DNA of 64,000 nucleotides. Origin: Axinella damicornis. Taxonomy: Eukaryota > Porifera > Demospongiae > Axinellida > Axinellidae. The stretch spans positions 8,178,344 to 8,242,343 of the forward strand of contig OZ007511.1 in NCBI GenBank assembly GCA_963931865.1, read 5' to 3'. Of the stretch, positions 56,319 to 64,000 are shown piece after piece. The notes under the pieces were generated by a model. It was not told where the DNA came from, did not search any database, and saw nothing but the letters and a program-made list of their open reading frames with translations. Position 1 is the first letter of the stretch; every line of letters starts with the position of its first letter. Both the position numbers and the translations under genes were made by a program.

Positions 56319-57539
56319 TCAGTGCTTATGACAGTTTCGGATGTGCCTCTTGAGGTACGTGGGTGTTGCAAAACTCTTACTGCAGAATTCACAGTTGTGG
56401 GGAATCTGTTGGTGAATCCTGTAATGCTCAGGAAGATAATCTTTCCTGACGGTCCTTCCACACCACTCGCACATGCATTTCGGGGGGCCGGAATGAGACG
56501 ACTCCATGTGACCTTGCAGAGCCAATTCAGTAGGAAACCACTTCAAACAATCTCTACAGCTAAACGTTAGCTTCTCTAATTGGTCAGGGTGGTACTCTGA
56601 AGTATGATCTTGAAGAGTATCAGCGTAGCGGAAGACCTTATCACAGAACTGACATTTGTGAGACTTTCGATGGGACTTTCGATGGCTTGTAAGACCAGCT
56701 GCAGATTTGCAGGCCTTAGAACAATGTTCACATACATACTCTGTTGATGATGATTTTTCAAGCTCTGATGGCTTCTCTTGGTCTGGGTTACACAGGAATG
56801 GCTTCTCTCCTGTGTGGACTCTCTGGTGACAATTCAGATTTCCACGTAGGCTGAACCTCTTGGGACAGAACTCACACAGGAATGGCTTCTCTCCTGTGTG
56901 GACTCTCTGGTGACAATTCAGATTTCCACGTAGGCTGAACCTCTTGGGACAGAACTCACACAGGAATGGTTTCTCTCCTGTGTGGACTCTCCGGTGTCTA
57001 TTCAGAGCTGAACGGTGGTTGAACCTCTTGGGACAGAACTCACACAGGAATGGCTTCTCTCCTGTGTGGACTCTCTGGTGTACATTCAGATTTCCACGTT
57101 GGTTGAACCTCTTGGGACAGAACTCACACAGGAATGGCTTCTCTCCTGTGTGGACTCTCTGGTGTATTATCAGATGACGACGTAGAATGAACCTCTTGGG
57201 GCACAACTCGCACAGGAATGGTTTCTCTCCTGTGTGGACTCTCTGGTGTGTATTCAGATTTCCACGTTGGTGGAACCGCTTGGGACAGAACTCACACAGG
57301 AATGGCTTCTCTCCTGTGTGGACTCTCTGGTGCCTATTCAGATTTCCACGTAGGTTGAACCTCTTGGGGCAGAACTCGCACAGGAATGGTTTCTCTCCTG
57401 TGTGTATCCGAAGGTGACGTCTAAGATCACCAGACAGTCCAAATGACTTTGAGCAATATGTACACTTCAAAGCATGTGCCCTAGATCTAGCATGTGTTCC
57501 TGAATGCCTCTTCATTGTCTGTACACCAGCAAAACACAC
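56319..57539 (-). CDS. C2H2 zinc-finger protein, copy D (intact, 13 fingers)
   Basis: Probable DNA-binding nuclear regulator, longest intact frame of the cluster. One [10 protein letters not shown] finger, seven TGEKP-linked tandem fingers (helix phrases NLRGNLNRH, HQRGNLNTH, ILRRHLIIH, NQRGNLNVH, NHRSALNRH, SLRGNLNCH twice), then a Ser/Glu spacer and the five conserved C-terminal fingers, ending RNCHKH. The last two tandem fingers are identical in helix and nearly identical in DNA, a recent finger duplication. The first ATG is at 57515; the frame is open from 57539, and a partial CEYC finger above it is out of frame, so a 5' exon probably exists. No effector domain is visible. It is the only intact copy in the L1/R2 context. 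Confidence 0.88.
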   Translation of the reverse strand: MCFAGVQTMKRHSGTHARSRAHALKCTYCSKSFGLSGDLRRHLRIHTGEKPFLCEFCPKRFNLRGNLNRHQRVHTGEKPFLCEFCPKRFHQRGNLNTHQRVHTGEKPFLCELCPKRFILRRHLIIHQRVHTGEKPFLCEFCPKRFNQRGNLNVHQRVHTGEKPFLCEFCPKRFNHRSALNRHRRVHTGEKPFLCEFCPKRFSLRGNLNCHQRVHTGEKPFLCEFCPKRFSLRGNLNCHQRVHTGEKPFLCNPDQEKPSELEKSSSTEYVCEHCSKACKSAAGLTSHRKSHRKSHKCQFCDKVFRYADTLQDHTSEYHPDQLEKLTFSCRDCLKWFPTELALQGHMESSHSGPPKCMCEWCGRTVRKDYLPEHYRIHQQIPHNCEFCSKSFATPTYLKRHIRNCHKH

Positions 57540-57965
57540 CCACAGTATTCACATTCAGTCGGCGTTTCTCCTTCTGATTTCTCAGCAGCTGATTGTAACT
57601 ACATCGGTGATTTGTTTCTGGTCAGTGGTGAATGAAGGATCTTCTCTGTTGCTTCTCTTATTTCACCGGTATCTTCTTTGAGACATCCTCTTGGTGCTGC
57701 AGCCTATAGACAGTATAGAACTGCAAGTGACTGGATTGACATGCACATAAGTGTACATGCTGCTGTGGAATGGATACCATAGTTGTCGATTATTTCGCAT
57801 GGCAATAATTTCGCGGTCCAGTCACTAAACTGCACAAATATTTCGCAGTGGGAAATTTTTTTAATAACTTACTATTGACATGTGCGATCACGCCAATGGA
57901 GGAAGAGTTAGTGATTGAGCTGTGTATGCGTACGTGGCTACCACGTCTACAACGTTTCCGATTAA
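57540..57965. other. Core spacer of unit D, first part
   Basis: Equivalent to 13163-13588; interrupted by the TTAA element that follows. Confidence 0.5.
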
Positions 57966-58605
57966 GGTCGCGGGCTAGTCGCGTATTAATTCAATTAGCG
58001 TGCTAACGCGCGAGTATTGTTTTCCAGCTGTACTGTCAATTTTCGTGAACCTATTGACCTTTTGCGGAAGTCAATTAGACATCGTGGAAAGTGTAGAGGC
58101 AGCCAGTGCGTGCCAAGGCGTCGTTGTACGTTTTGTGGGCGAAGTCTCTGGCTAAAGCTGTTGTTGTTCGGGCGAAAGTTATTGAACCACAGCCCAGTTT
58201 GACTGACGGAAGGACACCAATCCAAAAGAGAGATCCAGGATGTCCAGCAACTGTACTTTGCGGGTACGTATAGTTTTTGTCTAACCGCTGAACATAGTGA
58301 CAGTACAGAGCCAAGTGTAGCCTAAAATGTGTCCTTGAAGGTGATTCTTGCTTGTACTCGAGCGTCCTGCTCTGGATACAAAGCAGCTGTCCGTCTAAAC
58401 TATACGTATCCGCATTCTAGGAGAGTGGTACTCGTGAGCTGTGGTTGTCATGAACTTGTCAGGTATGTTTCTGATTTTATTCTGTGGTATAAAATTGTTA
58501 GTAGCTTGTGTGAGGCTGCCTCCATGTGTTAGTATAGTGCTTCAGGCTGGTATTCTATTTAGTGCGCGCCGCTCTGCGCAATGCGCCGAAGACTAGCCCG
58601 CGACC
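57966..58605. mobile_element. 640-bp TTAA-flanked element, GGTCGCGGGCTAGTC termini
   Basis: Ends GGTCGCGGGCTAGTC and, inverted, GACTAGCCCGCGACC. TTAA flanks both sides (57962-57965, 58606-58609). The empty TTAA is present in units A (13585-13588), B (24965-24968) and C (37627-37630). The interior is unique and uncharacterised. Confidence 0.92.
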
Positions 58606-58609
58606 TTAA

Positions 58610-59630
58610 GCACGTGAACTAGCGTGCGTTCGACGGAACGTTTACCTGGGAGATGGCAGCAAGGAAGATGAACACCATCCTATAGCGAAGAAGGACAATC
58701 TCTAGCCCAAGTACTTCTTCTAGTCTCTCCTACCTGTGTAGCAGGCCAGATTTGGAGAAAGTGTCGCCAGATGCAAGCCCAACATTCATCGCTCTCGACA
58801 ACAGCTCGACGTTTGCTGTTGCATAAGTTGGAGGGAGGGCTCACGCGGTGCTGCTGTGGAGCCGCCGCAACTCCAGTTGCTTCGACAACGCCATAAGAGA
58901 GCCCACGGATCTACGGATCACGTGCTTTACAGTCAAAATTTGAATTCTACATTTTGCAATCTGTGAACATTGTATGCCCTCTTGCCGCCTTTGGCAGCTC
59001 GATGCACCCTTGGTAACAGGTAACTTGCCACACAAATGTAGCTGGTGGAGGGCGACTGTCATATACACCGAGCATTGGTTGAACAACATACGTGAACCTT
59101 TTTCATACTGAAATCTTTGCCATTTGCCGATTATGTCATTCTCATGTGAGGAAAGATATCACAGGCTCTCCCCGCTTTTCCGTACTGCGAGCGACGAAAA
59201 GCTGGGTGGGTCAAGGCAGGAATTTCAGAATGCCAATGAAATCGTAGAGAATGAAGTTGTAGAAAATTTCTCTATATTTCATGCATAGGATGTCCGGTTC
59301 TGTCTGGTCTCAGGCGGTTAGCTGAACTATGAATATTAAATGAAGACCGAGAATGTTGCTGTAAGTCACCAGACGGCTATAGGTTTCCAGCTAGGCACAA
59401 CACTATGAGTGGTAGCTACACATCAGTACCTTCGGGCGTACCCACCCACCTCCCCTTGTCCCGCCTTTCTGCTGTCGCAGGACCAATCTCCCAAAGACAT
59501 TGCCGGATATGACATCATGAAGCTGAAAGTCTCACGTTGCAGATGTGCACGTTAGGTCTAACTTAGCTAAGCAATAGGGCTTTTCAAGTCTGTTGCAGCA
59601 AGATACCATCTACGCTAGTGTCAAAGATGT
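58610..59630. other. Core spacer of unit D, second part
   Basis: Equivalent to 13589-14625. No conserved frame; no poly-C run. Confidence 0.5.
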
Positions 59631-59639
59631 AGCCTCGTT

Positions 59640-60018
59640 CCCAGGCCCACGCACCGTTTCGGTTGCACGAAAGAACGCGGAGGGCCTGGTATGTTTCCTC
59701 ACGTGCGTGACATCGAGGGTAGAAAGGTGGTAGAAAGGACTTAATTGAACGTGGGCGAACTGGGGCTCAGAACAGCAAGAAGAGCAAAGGTACGAGGCAA
59801 CTTACCACACATATCTAGCTAGCGGGGGGCGACTGTCATACACACCAAGCGTTGAACGTGTAGTTGGTTGAACAATACACAAAACTTCGCTTTTTCGTTC
59901 TGAAAATTTTGGCCGCTTGACTATTACGTAATGCTCACGTGAGGAAACATAGCAGGCTCTCCCTGCTTTTCCGTACTGCAAGCGACAAAAAGCTGGGCGG
60001 GGCCTGGGAACGAGGCTA
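59640..60018. mobile_element. 379-bp CTCG element carrying core-like sequence, 9-bp TSD
   Basis: Ends TAGCCTCGTTCCCAGGCCC and GGGCCTGGGAACGAGGCTA (with short indels). TCAAAGATG flanks both sides (59631-59639, 60019-60027). Empty in unit A (14626-14634) and unit B (26614-26622). The interior 59800-60000 is related to core spacer 13985-14215 of the same locus. Confidence 0.9.
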
Positions 60019-60029
60019 TCAAAGATGAG

Positions 60030-60486
60030 GGCCAAAGCTTAGGTAGATGGGTGGAGAACTCGCCATTTGTCAATGCAGTGTGCCTCATCTACAAAGACAG
60101 CAACAAGGCATCTCTCTCTCTTCTGTTGCTACACTAAGAATGCCTCCGTTCTCTACCTTTCTGCCAATGACTTCGCCCCGATTTTTGGCACTAACAGGTA
60201 GCACAAAGAGTCCAGGTAGCAGGAGGCCACAAAGCGGTGCTCCTGCAAACAGGAACACCAGAGGGCTCATTGCAATGACAGTCAGCTCCCCCTGACACTG
60301 CAGGAGGCAGGCGTCCACTAAAGCTGAGCGACATTCCATCCTGCCCATCAGAATCGATACAAAAACATAGTTTGTCCTTTCACCAGCTCTCTCGCGACTT
60401 CGAGCTGTTCTGGCTTCATCGAAGCAAGTGACCGTTGACCCCAGTTGGCAAAATACAGCTGCAATCTCAGTCTCAATGTCGACCAC
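60030..60486 (-). pseudogene. RecQ-like helicase remnant, copy D
   Basis: Same layout as copies B and C: IETEIAAVFCQLG, ILMGRMECRS in place of Walker A, VIAMSPLV, and VDEAHCIDKW in a different frame (complement of 60063-60092). Nearly identical to copy C. Confidence 0.65.
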
Positions 60487-60567
60487 TTTGTTGACTCGTA
60501 CATACAGCAGCTAGTTAGCATGAATTAGCATACGGCGTACGTGGTGTGAACATTCCAAACGTCTTTA

Positions 60568-60690
60568 CTGTAGAGTAGTATTAAGTGCCCATGTTTCGGA
60601 CATAAGAAAGCAGCTGAACAGGGAGGTGGGCGCTACATACGTACTCTTACTAATTAGGCATGTAGTATCCGCCCACCCATTCAGCACTGT
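60568..60690. mobile_element. TA-flanked CCGTA element, copy D, right part lost
   Basis: Left end TACTGTAGAGTAG as in copy C. Sequence matches copy A up to CCCACCCATTCAGCACTGT and then changes to unrelated DNA. Confidence 0.7.
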
Positions 60691-61570
60691 GCGCACTCTT
60701 GAGCTGTTACAGTAGCATGCATCACGCATTGTAGCACAATCTCACGCAATTTCACAGCACATTTCACTCATTTACTTGCTAAGTAGTTGGCATCTCTGCC
60801 AAACACAAGTACAGGAAAAGGACTCCCTTGGCCCAGACTGTTAAACAGTGACATCATAGCATTAGGCATGATCTTGGATCGGTTACTTACCCAATTCGAT
60901 TCAAATGTGAATTCCAGTACTTGTTGAATTCCGACCATGAAAACGTGTAGACATCTCGTGCAGTACTTGTACCAATGCGAATGGGAAGTCCCTCTCATCA
61001 TAATAGATAACAGAATACTCAAACGTACATCCGGTGACGTCATAGTTTTTGTTCGGCTAACACGCGCGCCGACACAGGCAGCAATTTCCAATTACTTGCG
61101 TGGGCGTTCCGCATTGTTAAAAACTAGCTTCTTGCTGACGGTACGTACGTTTTCAGGCAACGATCGTCAGTGAATTCAGTACATTGCTTTAATTGTGTAG
61201 ATGACAGAAGACTAGCTACGTTGCAAGAGAGAGAGAGAGAGCACAATCACGAGAGACAAGTTTCGACGTTTGTGGAGCTGGAGGCGCTCAGGGACAGCCA
61301 AAGCACACCTGCACTAAGTTTACAGAAGTCTGAATGCTTTTCACAATAAATTACCATGTATAGCTATACTACTATTTACAGACATAATAATAATTACTAG
61401 ACAGTGGATATATAGTTTAATATATGACCGTCGCGTAGATAGCTATACATGCAGCCGTATACTATGACCAACATGCAGTTACTCACAGAAAAAATTTCAA
61501 ATGCAACTATTACAACAGTTAATTTCACCAAATAATGTGAAGTCGTTGTTAGATAATTATTTTGTTAGAT
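60691..61570. other. R2 right flank of unit D (matches 39780-41455)
   Basis: Noncoding flank. Lacks the two TA-flanked inserts found in unit C, so it shows the original sites. Includes a (GA)n tract near 61229. Confidence 0.55.
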
Positions 61571-61960
61571 ATTACACTCCTGGTATAGGAAAAATTGTGC
61601 CGCGTAAATAATGTAAATAACTCATTCGAGTGATAGGAATGGCGTACGAAGATTCTGACTACACCTAAATGATCGCTATCATGCACTGTCCCAACCGTAC
61701 AATTTTGGTGCTGAAACTCACCTTGGTGGTGGAGATAAGCTTACAAGCGCTTTTGTTGTGCCGTCGCCATTGCTCGATCGCTCTCTTCGACGTTGGTTGC
61801 CAGTAGTCTTACGAAGGCCCCACAAAGATCCTGACCACACAGCCGTAATCGCTGTCGTTCACTGACGCTCACATGCCGAAACACACCGTGCTGGGGAAGT
61901 TGCGAGTGCTGTAATAATGTCTTGTCTTTCTTTTCGTCGCCATTGCTCGCGATACAATGC
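61571..61960. repeat. Dispersed repeat, second copy of MULE intron-4 sequence
   Basis: Matches 6585-6965, including the internal duplication. No MULE termini or coding parts are near it. Confidence 0.7.
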
Positions 61961-62340
61961 AACATTTTAGGACACTTATCATCCCTGGAGCAGTTTGTGC
62001 TATATCACGTGAACAACATACAAGAACTTGGTCAGGCCACTGCCTGCACCCAGTGTATACTAGTTAAGTTACCGCAATGCCGCACCACCATGTATGAAAT
62101 CTACTACTGTACGCATGCATATAAGTGATGGGTACGCTACGAGCTACTACCATGAATCAATAGTACCCCAGCCCATCTCCCACTCCACTTTCTTGATCAT
62201 ATAGCTAAGCGACAATAGTGTTGGGCAAGGATTACCCTTAGTACTGTTGTAAAATGAGAGGATGCCCACATTAATAAAGAATGCAATCTCTATGTGCACT
62301 CTTGGAAAAGACTCACAAACCAGAATTAATACACGGTAGG
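61961..62340. other. Spacer without recognised genes
   Basis: I see no supported feature. Confidence 0.4.
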
Positions 62341-62349
62341 AACATATTC

Positions 62350-62870
62350 AACTACACACATCATGTTCACACAGTGGGAACAGGTTCACCAAACCAGCAT
62401 GCGGGACAGAAAGATGTTCACAAACACACAAATGTTCACACAGTTCACAAAGCCAGCATACAGGGAAGAAAGATGTTCACAAACACACAATATGTTCACA
62501 GAGTTAAAGATGTTCACAAACACACAACATGTTCACAGAGTTAACAAACCAGCATACAGGGAAGAAAGATGTTCACAAACACACGATATGTTCACAGAGT
62601 TAACAAACCAGCATACAGGGAAGAAAGATGTTCACAAACACACAACATGTTCACAGAGTTAACAAACCAGCATACAGCTAGGGAAGAAAGATGTTCACAA
62701 ACACACAATATGTTCACACAGTTCAGCATGCGGGACAGAAAGATGTTCACAAACACAATATGTTCACACAGTTCACAAAACCAGCAGAAAGATGTTCACA
62801 AACAGCATACAGGGAAGATGTTCACAAACACACAAACCAGCATACAGGGAAGAAAGATGTTCACCGCCAG
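62350..62870. repeat. 59-bp minisatellite
   Basis: About nine units of a 59-base repeat with the words CCAGCATACAGGGAAGAAAG, ATGTTCACAAACACACAA and ATGTTCACAGAGTTAACAAA. Units differ by truncations. Three overlapping plus-strand frames are open because the unit lacks stops; I do not treat them as genes. Confidence 0.9.
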
Positions 62871-63049
62871 TGGGAACATTTTCCCAAGCAATACTAACAT
62901 TATTTTGTGGGATGGGGCAGTGTGATTGGGCAATGTGATAAATGTAACTACAGTATTCTTAAAATTGTGGTGTTGTACTGCCATAACAGTTCAGGTGTTT
63001 TTCAAAATTTGAGCCATGGTTCGAATTATAATGGAGTTGTGATCTTTAA

Positions 63050-63440
63050 CCCTTTAACCACCGAATTCTTCCCACCAAGACAACGTGCACATTTTCATGC
63101 ATTCAGCGCACACCACTTTCGTAGGTACTCCTCTCCCATAGCATTCGCTCCTCAGCGGCCAAACTTGGTGGGGCCCGCACACATGGAGAGACCTCTCTGG
63201 CAATACCGTTAATGATATTCATGACCCCCCACAAGCCCAGCAATCGGAGGTCAAAGGTGGATGTCAGCCGGATTTTCGCCCAGCATTTCCCTAAACTTGG
63301 GCCAGATCTGACTGATGGCACACCTTACACCACCAATTTGCAGGTTTTCTTGAGGCCCTGGGTGGGGTCTATGAATATCATTAGAATAAAAAATTCTCGG
63401 GTCAATAAATCTCATTAAAATATAAAAAAAACTCCCACGA
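63050..63440. mobile_element. TTAA-flanked CCC element, inverted second copy, right end lost
   Basis: Starts CCCTTTAACCACCGAATTC after TTAA at 63046-63049 and follows 21849-22310 in reverse to about 63440, where a GGGGGGGCCCTTGCCCCCCC hairpin and other sequence begin. Confidence 0.72.
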
Positions 63441-63584
63441 CAGGCGAAGGGGGGGCCCTTGCCCCCCCTTTCGAAACCCCCCTGCCTTTTGTTTAGTGGG
63501 GAGGGCGCGCCGAAATCTGACCAAATTTTTGAGTTCGGGCCTGAAAGTCGTCCCTAGGCCCTCTGAAGCCTTTTTGGTCTCTTT

Positions 63585-64000
63585 GTTATGTTCGATCATC
63601 CCTCTTGTTTCCTTACTTTTTGCCGTTCTGGTATCCCTACATCCTGCTACGTTTTTTATTACTTGTTTATGTAATTTTTCTGGGCAGCAGGCGCATATTT
63701 GAGCTAAAGTTTGCTGCAGAAGTCAGTGACCTCACAGGCACCTGGGCAGTAGGTATCCTTGCCTTGGTATATGGACAATATTACTCAGGTATTACACTTC
63801 CAGCATTGGCTGAAGAATCAGGCCCGGGCATCTCAAGTCAACTGTTCCCTAGATGGCTGACAAAGCCACTGAGTTCTCCCTGTCTGAAGACCATGGCATA
63901 GGCAGTTTATAGTAGGGACATTCATATGGGTGTTGAGAGTTGAGATAGGCATTCACCCTGCTCACAGAATATAGTATAGGTAGCAATATAAGCTTAGTTA
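63585..64000 (-). mobile_element. R1-repeat copy 5, cut by the window end
   Basis: Begins with a foldback half (TTATGTTCGATCATCCCTC) and continues through the exon-like frame at 63695-63901 (FELKFAAEVSD), as in 19800-20190. It runs off the window. Confidence 0.65.

Noticed and set aside
56319..57539. Regular 84-bp repeats that could be mistaken for a CRISPR array
   Set aside because: Each unit is one C2H2 finger in frame, and the organism is a eukaryote.
62350..62870. Minisatellite as CRISPR-like array or as a His/Lys-rich repeat protein
   Set aside because: Units run directly into one another with no unique spacers, and openness in several frames is a property of the unit.

Overview
This is a eukaryotic, animal window. 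It has introns with GT/AG borders, arrays of C2H2 zinc fingers, BEL/Pao-type retroelement debris, Mutator-like, TA-target and TTAA-target DNA transposons, and many microsatellites of TAGC, GTAC and CAGT type. The mix (a secreted cysteine-rich protein of a kind I associate with sponges and cnidarians, zinc-finger clusters, RecQ-like helicase remnants) suggests a demosponge. That assignment is an inference. No prokaryotic operons, CRISPR array or rRNA genes are present.

The window is dominated by one locus duplicated four times (units A to D). Each core holds a minus-strand C2H2 zinc-finger gene, then about 1.3 kb of spacer, then a decayed minus-strand RecQ-like helicase fragment, then a TA-flanked miniature transposon. 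Cores lie at about 12.2-15.4 kb (A), 23.5-29.6 kb (B, inflated by insertions), 35.7-39.7 kb (C) and 56.3-60.7 kb (D). Two left flanks (L1, L2) and two right flanks (R1, R2) occur in all four combinations: A is L1-core-R1, B is L2-core-R1, C is L2-core-R2 and D is L1-core-R2. A tandem duplication of the unit core-R1-L2 explains A, B and C. D looks like the unexpanded one-core state, either a real paralog or an uncollapsed haplotype. Zinc-finger copies B and D read through. Copies A and C carry nonsense and frameshift mutations.

Because the duplicated units serve as each other's empty sites, many transposon insertions can be dated and their target-site duplications (TSDs) read directly. The best case is an apparently complete Mutator-like element (MULE) of about 6.06 kb in unit A (4152-10208). 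It has terminal inverted repeats (TIRs), a 9-bp TSD, and a five-exon gene predicted to encode a 1085-residue DDE plus SWIM transposase. The matching position of unit D (54809-54817) is unoccupied. A second family of short hairpin elements (ends TAGYCTCG...CGAGRCTA) also makes 9-bp TSDs and is scattered through the window, with or without internal cargo. Other families are TA-flanked elements with CCGTA termini, TTAA-flanked elements with GGT termini, TTAA-flanked elements with CCC termini, and an unclassified repeat (called R1-repeat here) that forms a plus/minus/plus inverted cluster at 18.5-21.8 kb.

The 41.5-53.5 kb interval between units C and D is ordinary repeat-rich DNA. It has one recognisable single-copy gene, a secreted cysteine-rich protein on the minus strand at 45.85-46.57 kb whose frame is broken. 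The window ends in a 59-bp minisatellite, a TTAA/CCC element and a fifth R1-repeat copy cut by the window edge.
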